A DNA stretch of 39,450 nucleotides from Hydnum rufescens UP504 (GCA_014904985.1 MU128950.1:171833-211282), one strand, 5' to 3'; shown: positions 9,770 through 20,445, numbered from the stretch's first letter. The notes: a model not told the origin generated them from the sequence alone. Program-made: numbers and translations.

Positions 9770-11275
9770 TTACGGGACAGACTAACACAGCTTCGCCATC
9801 TAGTTCCCCTGTAACTTATTGGAAGCCCACGTATATAGAGACTCAAGAACACCTGTTGCATAATGTAAACATAGCAATGGGTAATATACAGCCTCCCCCT
9901 CCCATGAAATCCTTCTTGAGTCCATCAAGAAAACCTTCTGAGAAGCAACACTCCTACGATTCAGGAGAAATGAGTCAGCAGCTTGTAGCAGTGGCCACGA
10001 CGTTGAAGCCAGTCGAGAACAGGCCCCTGGAATTACCAAAGGCCCTGAATGACCTTTCAGTGAAGGTCATTCGTTGCCTCAAGGCTAGAACTACACCCCC
10101 AGGGAAATCAGCCCTTGGCATTATGGTGCTCAGCATGTATGGTGGCCACTTGGGGTCACTCTTGAGCCTGGAGGTACAGCTGTGACTAGATTCAGGTGCG
10201 GATATTACTCTGATATCAGAGGAATGCTATAACGTGTTGGAATGGCATCCAAGACTACAAAAAGGAATGAAGCTTAGCCTTTTTGAACTCACCAATCAAG
10301 CGAAAATACTAGGCTACATAAATCTTTGAGTCTTCATGCCTACGATGGATGGCCGAATGCTAGAATTCGTCGAGGAGGCATATGTGATACCCAGAATGAA
10401 TGTCCCAGTGTTGCTAGGAGAGGATTTCCAGGTCAATTATGAGGTCTCCGTACTAAGATTGGCGCAAGGGACGCACCTGTCAATCAACCAGCCAGGGGAA
10501 TGATTTGACGTCCCAGCCCACTCAACTCCCCCTTCTACCAGAGATTTCCAAGTCCGGCCTCACCATCCTCCAGAGATAAAGAATCGTGCCGCGTACCTAG
10601 CCGCTTCCAGGAACCCTAACAATGACCAAGAACACTGGCGCACGCCCCGCTTGCTGAAAGCTGCAAAGGACATGAGGATCCATCCTGGTTGGGTCGCCAG
10701 GGTTCCTGTGGAAGGCCCAGCCAAGGGGTGCGAGGAGTGGTTCATGGAGAGGGTTACACTTCCCATGAGTAATGGGTGCTTCCTAGCAGCCCTGTCAGCA
10801 CTGCTTAAGTCTAAAGAGCTCATAGTGCAAGTAGCCAATATGTCCCCCTCTGCGGAGTGGATTCGCAAGGGCGACGTACTAGGCATTCTGCATGACCCGG
10901 AGCAGTATTTCGATAAGGCCGGGGATGACGAACGAACACAGCGCTTGAGAGCCTACACCCAGGTGGTGCAGAAGATCGCTCGAGGATTGCTAGGGGACAA
11001 GGATCTATCAGATCAAGCGTTAGTGAAGTTGCGAGCACTAGAGATTCCCCCAGGACCTGACGATCCCGACGAGCTGTGGGGTCCCAAAACGACAGAGCTG
11101 GCGGACCCAACTACATATGACTCGAAGAAACTGGAGGAGCTCATAGATATCGCTCCAGATGCCCCTCCAGATATAAAAGTGAAGACCCTGGCCTTGATCA
11201 GAAAGCACATCCAGGCATTCGGGTTCGACGATTGCCTGGGGACATTGGAGATGATCACCAGGATCCTGCACAAAG
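9770..11275 (+). pseudogene. Pol N-terminal part: retropepsin protease and linker (element 3)
   Basis: This is the -1 frame following gag. A Pro-rich linker leads to LDSGADITLISEECY at about 10186-10230, the aspartic protease active-site motif, followed by VPVLLGEDFQVNYEV, the usual C-terminal protease element (LLG). It then runs through a 260-residue connector (WIRKGDVLGIL..., APPDIKVKTLALIRKHIQAFGF) leading to RT. TGAs occur at 10183, 10327 and 10501, and no TAA or TAG. A frame change near 11270, in the purine run CAAAGGAGGAGG, separates this part from RT. Confidence 0.8.
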
Positions 11276-12070
11276 GAGGAGGCACACCCTGTATCCATGC
11301 CCATGTACGGGGCCTCGCCAGCAAAAAGACAAGTGATCGATGAGCAGATGGACAAATGGATCCGCCAGGAAGTGGTGGAACCTTTGAAAAGTCCCTGGGC
11401 CGCCCCTGTAGTCATAGCATACTGAAATGGGAAGCCGAGATTCTGCGTAGACTACAGGAAACTCAACACCATGACCATACCAGATGAATTCCCAATTCCC
11501 TGGCAAATGGAAATCCTACAAGCTCTGTCAGGATCGCAAGTCCTGTCCGCCCTCAACATGTCGGCTGGGTTCCACCAGATGACGATGGAGGAGGAGGATA
11601 AGGAGAAGACAGCTTTTCGTTCTCATCAGGGGCTTTGGCAGTTCAAACGAATGCCCTTCGGCCTTAGGAACAGCCCCTTGATCTTTCAAAGGATTATGCA
11701 AGCCATTCTCGCTCCTTTTCTATGGATATTTTCACTGGTGTATATAGATGACATAGTAGTGTACTCAAAATCATACGAGGAGCACCTGGGGCACCTCGAC
11801 CAAGTCCTTCGAGCTTGTGCAGAAGCTGGATTAACTTTAGCCCCCAAGAAGTGCCACTTTATGTACACTTCCATCCTCTTGTTGGGGCAGAAAGTCTCCC
11901 AATTAGGGCTTTCAACTCATAAGGAGAAAATTAAGGCCATCATGAGTTTGGCATGTCCACCCAACAGGGCGACGCTACAAACATTCTTAGGAATGGCGGT
12001 CTACTTCTCACATTTCATACCGCACTACTCAGAATGAGTGGTGCCTCTATTTGAACTGCTACGAAAGGGC
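11276..12070 (+). pseudogene. Reverse transcriptase domain of Pol (element 3)
   Basis: Ty3/Gypsy RT in order: MPMYGASPAKRQVIDEQM, VVEPLKSPWAAPVVI, GKPRFCVDYRKLN, FPIPWQMEILQAL, SALNMSAGFHQM, KTAFRSHQGLWQFKRMPFGL, NSPLIFQRIM, LVYIDDIVVYS and LTLAPKKCHF. The YIDD box is intact. In motif A the expected catalytic Asp is Asn (CTC AAC ATG, 11555-11557), which fits loss of a CpG from CTC GAC. TGAs lie at 11423 and 12035. A one-base frame change in the G-run near 12065 moves the reading to RNase H. The protein is therefore inactive as it stands. Confidence 0.85.
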
Positions 12071-12930
12071 ACGAATTGGACCTGGGGGCCAAGCAAGAGC
12101 AAGCCTTTGAGGATATCAAAGAAGGACTCATTTCAGCCCCCGTACTTGGACACTCAATGCCTGCTAGGCCATACTGTATTTATTCCAATGCTTCTGATGT
12201 AGCGATAGGAGCCAGTCTACAACAGGTACAGCCGATGGCAGTCAGAGATCTAAAGGGCACAAAAATATATGACAGGATCCTTGACGCCCATTCCAAAGGA
12301 GAATTGGTCCTGAGAATCACCTGTCAAATCTCGAAGAATACAAATGATGTGCCCGACCCCGACCCCTGGGCCGAAGATGTAGAAACTACAACAGTATACA
12401 TTGAGCGAGTAATAGCCTACTGGAGCAGATCCCTGAAGTCAGCAGAGCGGAACTATTCAGCCACGGAAAGAGAAGCCCTAGGGGTTAAGGAAGCGCTAGT
12501 GCAATTCCAACCCTTCATCGAAGGAGAAAAGAATATAGTGATCACAGACCATGCAGCTTTACAGTGGGCCCGGACATACGAGAATGCGAACAGGTGTCTC
12601 ACGGCATGGGGGGCAGTATTCGCAGCATATCCAGGCCTGGACATAGTGCATAGGGTGGGCATCATTCACTTGAATGTCGACCCCCTCTCGAGGCTACGAC
12701 AGATTCTGCCACATCAATTGCCTGTGGAGGATAACTCACCCTCCTTACCAAGTCAGCTCCCCACACAACCGGTATTCGCATGGGAGGATGCAGTGGAAAG
12801 GAAGCCAGCAGAGCGAGCAGCGTTCCTTTCAACCCGAGCTCAGAGCAAGAAACAGGAGTCGCAGGGCACCGAGGAAGCCTCCACCAATGCGACGGACAAG
12901 ATAGAGCAGGCTGCCCAGTGAAGGGCTCGA
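12071..12930 (+). pseudogene. RNase H domain of Pol (element 3)
   Basis: The frame opens with AKQEQAFEDIKEGLISAPVLG, then PYCIYSNASDVAIGASLQQV, RVIAYWSRSLKSAERNYSAT, TEREALGVKEALVQF and NIVITDHAALQWART. This is the Ty3/Gypsy RNase H order. The family has Asp in the first motif (DAS), but here it is Asn (AAT, 12187-12189) after TCC, again consistent with loss of a CpG (TCCGAT). The Glu of TERE and Asp of TDHA are kept. A charged linker leads to the TGA at 12919, after which the same frame continues into integrase. Confidence 0.8.
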
Positions 12931-14271
12931 ACGGTGAACCCCCCTGGTCGAGAGTATGCGCCACGAACGCTGGACATTGAGATTAGTCCCCAGCGAGTGG
13001 AAGCATTCACCAGAGGGTACCAAGCTGACCCTAGCTTCCGACAGCCATGGATCAAGGCAGCAGCAGACGAATCGGAGCTCCTAGCGGCTCAGAGATTCTA
13101 CAAGTCCAATGAGGGACTCCTGATCTTCCGAGATGCAGACTGGGTAGCGCGATTATGCGTGCCAAAGACAGAGGTATGCAGGATACTCCAGGAATCCCAT
13201 GAGTCACCTTGGGAAACAGCCCACACCGGATCCTCGAGGTTATTCCATAAGCTGGCTGCGCGATTTTATTGGCCAAAAATGTGGGCCGACGTTGTCGAAT
13301 ATACTAAAACATGCGACATCTGCCAGAAGACCAAATCAGACAAGCGAGGGCTGACGGGAAAGCTGCGCCCTCATGCGATTCCACTACTCCCATTCGAAGT
13401 GGTGACTCTGGATCTCATCATGGGCCTCCCGAAGTTGGAGGGGCACGATGCAGTACTAGTGATAGTGGACAAACTTACCAAGTTCGTCCAATATGTTCCC
13501 ACTACCTCGAGCCTTAAGCAGGAGGGTTTCGCCAAGATGTTCATCCAGCACGTCATCTGGAAGTACGGCCTTCCAAGGCAAATGATTGCCGATCGGGATG
13601 CCAGGTGGTCTCGATCCTTTTGGGCATCAGTTGCCAAACATCTCAATTTAGATTTACTCCTCTCGACTTCTCACCACGCACAGATGGACAGACAGACAGA
13701 GAAAGCCAATGAGACATTGGAAGTCGCGTTACATGCATACACAGCGGGGAATCGCAGTTCCTGGGCCCAGTGGCTCGGAACGCTTGTGATGGCCCACAAC
13801 TCCACACCCCATACCTCCACTGGTTATTCGCCTTTCTTCCTTTTACATGGATACTCCCCTAGGACTAAAGTGATGGCCATGGACCCAGTAAGAAGAGGTG
13901 TTGAGCGGGTCGAGCTCGACAATGCATCTGCTTCCTCATTTGTAGGTGAACTGGAGGCCCATCGTTCTTTAGCCAGGGACGCGCTAGCAAGAGCCCAAGC
14001 CAGACAGGCAAAAGCCTATAATGCAAGGAGACACGATGAAGAATTTGAAGAAGGAGATGAGGTTCTAGTGAATCCCCATTCTCTGGAATTAGTGGACATG
14101 CAAGGCACAGGGAAGAAGCTAGTACAACGGCGCATAGGGCCTTTCCAGATCTTGGAGAAGATTAACCCAGTAGTCTACCATGTAAATATACCACCCGAGT
14201 ACACGATGCACCCCATCATAAATATACAGCATCTAACCAAATACCATCGGGACGAATGGGACGAAGGATGA
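12931..14271 (+). pseudogene. Integrase of Pol (element 3), catalytic triad intact
   Basis: The 445-codon open part (ATG at 12934) is a continuation of Pol, not a separate gene. It has the HHCC zinc site (HESPWETAH near residues 89-97; CDIC at 127-130). The rve core shows D160 (TLDLIMGLP), D220 (IADRDARW) and E256 (DRQTEKANETLE), a D,D35E spacing. NSTPHTSTGYSPFFLLHG follows, then a GPY/F-type C-terminal module (FEEGDEVLV, RRIGPFQILEKI, YHVNIPP, HPIINIQHLTKY). The stop is TGA at 14269-14271, after which the frame runs on into a chromodomain. In the nuclear step of the cycle this enzyme would insert the cDNA. Confidence 0.88.
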
Positions 14272-14378
14272 TCCAAGCTCCCAGAGTTGAGAGAGCTAAC
14301 CAAGGAGGAAGAATACAAGGTGGAGAGGATAGTAGGACATCGCTACAATCAATCGAGAAGAAGGAAGGAGTATCTAGT
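14272..14378 (+). pseudogene. Integrase C-terminus: first half of the chromodomain
   Basis: In frame with the integrase after the TGA, the peptide SKLPELRELTKEEEYKVERI leads to VGHRYNQSRRRKEYLV. EEYKVERIVGHR and EYLV are the first strands of a chromodomain. The coding ends at TATCTAGT (14371-14378), exactly at the left edge of the palindromic insertion. The second half starts at 20252. Chromodomains on integrase are known from chromoviruses, where they direct integration to modified chromatin. Confidence 0.85.
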
Positions 14379-14832
14379 CACCTAATGCACCCTCAAAATA
14401 GTACCTCTTAGGTGGTTTGAGTTTGCATCTGTAAACCGCCTAAGAGGTGTTCTGAGTATAGGCATGTCTAAGACACGCCTGAGGGGTATTTTTGGGGAAT
14501 TTTTTTTCTAAGTTCACTATATAGACATGTCTAAAATAGCCCGCCGCAGGTGCCACCCGGGAGGGTTTGTTCACTGGCTGGAGAGTGTTACAGGTCTAAT
14601 TTAGGCATGTCTAATAAGATATTTTCTGGAGCCTTAGAGGTGTCTATCATCCTTACTGTGTGTCTACTGGTGTCTAAATCAACATTTTGAGCCCAAGACC
14701 TCTGGTGGCAGTACTAATAGGTGTCTAATGTTGTCTAGATCCAATAATAATCCAATAATAATGGTGCTATTGTGGATGCATGTCTACTAGTGTCTAAATT
14801 AGAACAAAGGCATCTGCTCAGGGGGAGATCAT

Positions 14833-15960
14833 TAGACATGTCTAGAGATGTCTAGAGATGTCTAGGTGTGTCTAGACATATCTAGACACATCTAGTCATG
14901 TCTATAGTCATGTCTAGACATGTCTAGACACATCTAGTCATGTCTATAGTCATGTCTATAGTCATGTCTAGACATGTCTAGACACATCTAGTCATGTCTA
15001 TAGTCATGTCTATAGTCATGTCTAGACATGTCTAGACACATCTAGTCATGTCTATAGTCATGTCTATAGTCATGTCTAGACATGTCTAGACACATCTAGT
15101 CATGTCTATAGTCATGTCTATAGTCATGTCTATAGATCATGTCTAGACATGTCTATAGACATGTCTAGTCATGTCTATAGTCATGTCTAGACATGTCTAG
15201 ACATGTCTATAGTCATGTCTAGACATGTCTAGTCATGTCTATAGTCATGTCTAGACATGTCTAGACACATCTAGTCATGTCTACAGTCATGTCTAGACAC
15301 ATCTAGACATGTCTATAGTCATGTCTAGACACATCTAGTCATGTCTATAGTCATGTCTAGACACATCTAGTCATGTCTATAGTCATGTCTAGACATGTCT
15401 AGACATGTCTATAGTCATGTCTAGACATGTCTAGACATGTCTATAGTCATGTCTAGACATGTCTAGTCATGTCTATAGTCATGTCTAGACATGTCTATAG
15501 TCATGTCTAGACATGTCTAGTCATGTCTATAGTCATGTCTAGACATGTCTAGACACATCTAGTCATGTCTAGACACATCTAGTCATGTCGCACATCTAGA
15601 TGTCCTAGACACATCTAGCATGTCTGCACATTCTAGACCATTCTAGACACATCTAGACTGTCTTAATACATAGACTGTTAAGAAACATCAACATGTTAAC
15701 CAACATCTAGACTGTCAGCAGCATCTAAGACATGTAGACATTCAGGTCATGTTAGACCATGTCTAGACATGTCTAGACATTCTAGTTCATGTCCTAGACA
15801 TGTCTTAGACATGCTAGTATGTCTAGACATTTGAACATGTTAGTCATGGTCTAGAACATGTCTAGAACATGTTCTAGACATGCCTAGTCCCTGTCTATAT
15901 GTAGACCATGTCTAGACAGTCTAGAACATTCAGGCATGTCCTAGACATGTCTAAGCCAAG
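14833..15960. repeat. Left-arm minisatellite of CATGTCTAGACATG units
   Basis: The array is built from TCTAGACATG, TCTAGACACA and TCTATAGTCATG blocks. A higher-order period of 54 bp is clear early on: GACACATCTA recurs at 14927, 14981, 15035 and 15089. CATGTCTAGACATG is its own reverse complement, so the array is made of overlapping palindromes. The last part (about 15590-15955) is irregular, with many one-base gains and losses. Confidence 0.9.
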
Positions 15961-15978
15961 GAAAGGTGCATTAGGTAA

Positions 15979-17575
15979 TTTCCATAATAACTTTGGATTA
16001 TCCCAGTTTACAATAATAAAGTGTTTTCCTATTTAAAAAAAACCTTAAATGCGGAAATTGGATGAAGTAATCCAATAAATTTGCCATCCAGCCAATGGAG
16101 GCCAGGACCAGGGGGAGGTGCCTGGGATGGGTGGAGGGACCCCTAAGGACCCTGGCTGAGTGAAGAAACCAGGCCCAGAGCAAGTGGCTAGTGCCTGGAG
16201 AGATGGGGGCAGTAAAATGAATACCGGAAATTGCGGAACTTGCGGATCTGAACCGCAGGGCGGTTCATTCTGAAATTTGGCACATGATTGGGGACTATTA
16301 GGGCGAAGAACATATTAAAATTTCAGCCAATTCCGATCAGTAGGTATTGAGATATGAGGAAAACAAGTTTGGACAATGAAAATTAATTTCCTCCCTTACA
16401 GAATACCTGGGAACTTGAAAATTTGCACAGAGTATGATAATATAATGTACTAATTATGTGCCAAATATTATCCCAATCCACCCACTTTAAGGTAGGGAAC
16501 TGGACAATGGATACCAGAGGCAGTGAAAATTGCCAAAAAAATACCCAATGAGCAGACTATTCTGAAACTTGGCATGTGATTAGACACTGCTCAGGTGAAG
16601 AACATATTCAATTTTCAGCCCAATCCATGCAGTAGGTACAGAGATATGAGGCAAATAGCTTTCAACCTTGAAAATTGATTTACTCCCCTACAGATAAGAT
16701 ATGGACTTGAAATTTTACATGGAGTATGACCATGTAATCAAATAAATATGTGCCAAGAATCAGCTTATTTTGTTTACTTCTAGGCATTGAACTCCCTTTT
16801 CAGGCAAAAAGGGAACAAAAGCCTACCATAAATGTAGAACACTCCACATTAGGACCAAACTAAGTGGAATAGGCTAGAATATTATAACACTGACTATATC
16901 CAAAAATGAAATACATTGGATTTGTGGAAGTGGTTGAAATTCAGGGGGGAGGGGGAGGAAGATCAAAGTCAATTATATAAGATGTAGAGCAGAGGTTGCT
17001 CTAATATAATGCCAATAGTTCCATACATATATGGGGAGTATACATACTAAATATCAGCCTGATTGGACTCCATCTAGGCACTATTCCACAGCACTCCCCC
17101 CTAAATAATAATTTCCTCCCCAGAGCCATCCATCCATGCAATGGCCCTGAAAATTCACCCTTAGGTCAGCCAAATACATTCATAACATTCCCAAAATTTC
17201 AGATTCATGACTCCAGTGTGAGAGTTTCCATAATATTTTCAAGTTTCACTGACATACCCCCTCCAATTGGGGCACTTCCAGAGCTCCAATCACTCCCATT
17301 GTTTGTAGGCCACACCCGGCCACCATTTGAGGCTCAGGCCCAAAATTTCAGCCCATTCTAAGCACTTTTGACATTGGTCACATGATCAAGATCCCCCTCT
17401 CCCCCTGCTTCACTCAGTGATCCAATCTGTATGAAAGCTGTTGCCATCTGTAGTAGTAGTATGTAACAGTGTATGATTCAAATGTCAGAACATTCCATGC
17501 AATATTGATTGAGTTATTCAAGAAATATTCTAGATCTATTCAATTTGGGGGGTAGAGGTATGGTATGTAGTGAAA
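15979..17575. repeat. Inner left arm: diverged direct repeats, mirror of 17576-19179
   Basis: A noncoding-looking segment starting just inside the internal terminal-motif copy (GGTGCATTAGGT, 15965-15976). ATTCTGAAATTTGGCACATG near 16267 and ATTCTGAAACTTGGCATGTG near 16558 begin two diverged copies about 290 bp apart, sharing GAACATATT, TTTTCAGCC, GAGATATGAGG and GAACTTGAAA or GGACTTGAAA landmarks. A 7-bp stem hairpin GAACCGC-AGG-GCGGTTC lies at 16250-16266 in a small CpG cluster. Open frames here read through the repeats and are not credible genes. Confidence 0.75.
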
Positions 17576-19179
17576 TTTCACTACATACTGTACCTCTACC
17601 CCCCAAATTGAATAGATCTAGAATATTTCTTGAATAACTCAATCAATATTGCATGGAATGTTCTGACATTTGAATCATACACTGTTACATACTACTACTA
17701 CAGATGGCAACAGCTTTCATACAGATTGGATCACTGAGTGAAGCAGGGGGAGAGGGGGGATCTTGATCATGTGACCAATGTCAAAAGTGCTTAGAATGGG
17801 CTGAAATTTTGGGCCTGAGCCTCAAATGGTGGCCGGGTGTGGCCTACAACAATGGGAGTGATTGGAGCTCTGGAAGTGCCCCAATTGGAGGGGGTATGTC
17901 AGTGAAACTTGAAAATATTATGGAAACTCTCACACTGGAGTCATGAATCTGAAATTTTGGGGAATGTTATGAATGTATTTGGCTGACCTAAGGGTGAATT
18001 TTCAGGGCCATTGCATGGATGGATGGCTCTGGGGAGGAAATTATTATTTAGGGGGGAGTGCTGTGGAATAGTGCCTAGATGGAGTCCAATCAGGCTGATA
18101 TTTAGTATGTATACTCCCCATATATGTATGGAACTATTGGCATTATATTAGAGCAACCTCTGCTCTACATCTTATATAATTGACTTTTGATCTTCCTCCC
18201 CCTCCCCCTGAATTTCAACCACTTCCACAAATCCAATGTATTTCATTTTTGGATATAGTCAGTGTTATAATATTCTAAGCCTATTCCACTTAGTTTGGTC
18301 CTAATGTGGAGTGTTCTACATTTATGGTAGGCTTTTGTTCCCTTTTTGCCTGAAAAGGGAGTTCAATGCCTAGAAGTAAACAAAATAAGCTGATTCTTGG
18401 CACATATTTATTTGATTACATGGTCATACTCCATGTAAAATTTCAAGTCCATATCTTATCTGTAGGGGGAGTAAATCAATTTTCAAGGTTGAAAGCTATT
18501 TGCCTCATATCTCTGTACCTACTGCATGGATTGGGCTGAAAATTGAATATGTTCTTCACCTGAGCAGTGTCTAATCACATGCCAAGTTTCAGAATAGTCT
18601 GCTCATTGGGTATTTTTTGGCAATTTTCACTGCCTCTGGTATCCATTGTCCAGTTCCCTACCTTAAAGTGGGTGGATTGGGATAATATTTGGCACATAAT
18701 TAGTACATTATATTATCATACTCTGTGCAAATTTTCAAGTTCCCAGGTATTCTGTAAGGGGAGGAAATTAATTTTCATTGTCCAAACTTGTTTTCCTCAT
18801 ATCTCAATACCTACTGATCGGAATTGGCTGAAATTTTAATATGTTCTTCGCCCTAATAGTCCCCAATCATGTGCCAAATTTCAGAATGAACCGCCCTGCG
18901 GTTCAGATCCGGCAAGTTCCGCAATTTCCGGTATTCATTTTACTGCCCCCATCTCTCCAGGCACTAGCCACTTGCTCTGGGCCTGGTTTCTTCACTCAGC
19001 CAGGGTCCTTAGGGGTCCCTCCACCCATCCCAGGCACCTCCCCCTGGTCCTGGGCCTCCATTGGGCTGGATGGCTAAATATTATTTGGATGTACTTCATC
19101 CAATTTCCGCATTTAGGCTTTTTTTTAAATAAGAAACACTTTATTATGTAACTGGATATCCAAAGTTATTATGGGATAT
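17576..19179. repeat. Inner right arm, reverse complement of 15979-17575
   Basis: It mirrors the left arm from the dyad at 17575/17576 outward. Differences I found are a few single-base runs (for example in the G/C-rich tract near 18200) and base changes such as TATGGTA versus TACAGTA beside the centre, which again fits an ancestral CG. The internal terminal motif TACCTAATGCACC closes it at 19180-19192. No gene. Confidence 0.85.
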
Positions 19180-19200
19180 TACCTAATGCACCTTTTCCTT

Positions 19201-19790
19201 GTCTAGACATGTCTAGACATGCCTAGACATGTCTAGACATGCCTAGACATGACTAGACATGTCTAGACATGTCTAGACATGACTAGATGTGTCTAGACAT
19301 GTCTAGATGTGTCTAGACATGTCTAGATGTGTCTAGACATGTCTAGATGTGTCTAGACATGTCTAGATGTGTCTAGACATGACTAGATGTGTCTAGACAT
19401 GACTAGACATGTCTAGATGTGTCTAGACATGACTATAGACATGACTAGATGTGTCTAGACATGACTATAGACATGACTATAGACATGACTAGATGTGTCT
19501 AGACATGTCTAGACATGACTATAGACATGACTATAGACATGACTAGATGTGTCTAGACATGTCTAGACATGACTATAGACATGACTATAGACATGACTAG
19601 ATGTGTCTAGACATGTCTAGACATGACTATAGACATGACTATAGACATGACTAGATGTGTCTAGACATGTCTAGACATGACTATAGACATGACTAGATGT
19701 GTCTAGACATGTCTAGACATGTCTATAGACATGACTAGATGTGTCTAGATATGTCTAGACACACCTAGACATCTCTAGACATCTCTAGAC
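19201..19790. repeat. Right-arm minisatellite of CATGTCTAGACATG units
   Basis: Same unit types as the left array in opposite orientation (GTCTAGACATGACTATAGACATGACTAGATGT). It is about half the length of the left array. Nearly the whole length difference between the two arms of the palindrome comes from these arrays. Confidence 0.9.
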
Positions 19791-20251
19791 ATGTCTAATG
19801 ATCTCCCCCTGAGCAGATGCCTTTGTTCTAATTTAGACACTAGTAGACATGCATCCACAATAGCACCATTATTATTGGATTATTATTGGATCTAGACAAC
19901 ATTAGACACCTATTAGTACTGCCACCAGAGGTCTTGGGCTCAAAATGTTGATTTAGACACCAGTAGACACACAGTAAGGATGATAGACACCTCTAAGGCT
20001 CCAGAAAATATCTTATTAGACATGCCTAAATTAGACCTGTAACACTCTCCAGCCAGTGAACAAACCCTCCCGGGTGGCACCTGCAGCGGGCTATTTTAGA
20101 CATGTCTATATAGTGAACTTAGAAAAAAAATTCCCCAAAAATACCCCTCAGGCGTGTCTTAGACATGCCTATACTCAGAACACCTCTTAGGCGGTTTGCA
20201 GATGCAAACTCAAACCACCTAAGAGGTACTATTTTGAGGGTGCATTAGGTG

Positions 20252-20398
20252 TATCTAGTGAGGTGGAAAGGATACGGGCCCGAGCATGACACGTTTGAGC
20301 CTGAGATGGGCCTGCAAAATGCCTTCTCGCGCCTCAGGGAGTACCATGGGACCCTGAAGGAACATGGCAGCGAAAATGAGGACCCCACGAGGTTGTAA
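20252..20398 (+). pseudogene. Integrase C-terminus: second half of the chromodomain
   Basis: From the right target duplication the frame reads on as RWKGYGPEHDTFEPEMGLQN, then AFSRLREYHGTLKEHGSENE and the stop TAA at 20396-20398. RWKGYG and D-T-F-E-P-E are signature chromodomain residues (aromatic cage and C-terminal helix region). It is the direct continuation of 14272-14378. The TAA is the natural end of Pol, as no Pol similarity follows. Confidence 0.88.
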
Positions 20399-20445
20399 GG
20401 GAACCCCCATCTGCCCCTTCTCCTAATGTCCCTCTCCCCACTCCG

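Larger units (their letters stand above)
14379..20251. mobile_element. 5.87-kb palindromic (foldback-type) TIR element without genes
   Basis: The termini are CACCTAATGCACC on the left and its reverse complement on the right, flanked by the TATCTAGT duplication. The left arm (14379-17575) and right arm (17576-20251) are reverse complements. They meet without a spacer at TGAAA|TTTCA. Each arm has, from outside in: about 450 bp of unique sequence, a CATGTCTAGA minisatellite (1.13 kb left, 0.59 kb right), an internal copy of the terminal motif, and about 1.6 kb of diverged repeats. Outside the minisatellites the arms look about 99% identical. Short open frames (such as 18567-18839 and 18841-19077) have no recognisable features. 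It is non-autonomous; hAT-like ancestry is inferred only from the duplication length and CA...TG ends. Confidence 0.85.
14371..20259. other. 8-bp target site duplication TATCTAGT
   Basis: TATCTAGT occurs at 14371-14378 and again at 20252-20259, immediately outside the inverted termini. The duplication is exact. An 8-bp duplication is typical of hAT and P superfamily transposons. Removing one copy together with the insertion keeps the chromodomain frame. Confidence 0.9.

Noticed and set aside
14833..15960. CRISPR array
   Set aside because: The units are contiguous palindromic repeats without unique spacers, in a eukaryotic transposon context.
17576..19179. Open frames of 60-90 codons in the palindrome arms (for example 18567-18839, 18841-19077) as genes
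   Set aside because: They run across diverged noncoding repeats, have mirror versions in the other arm, and show no protein pattern.
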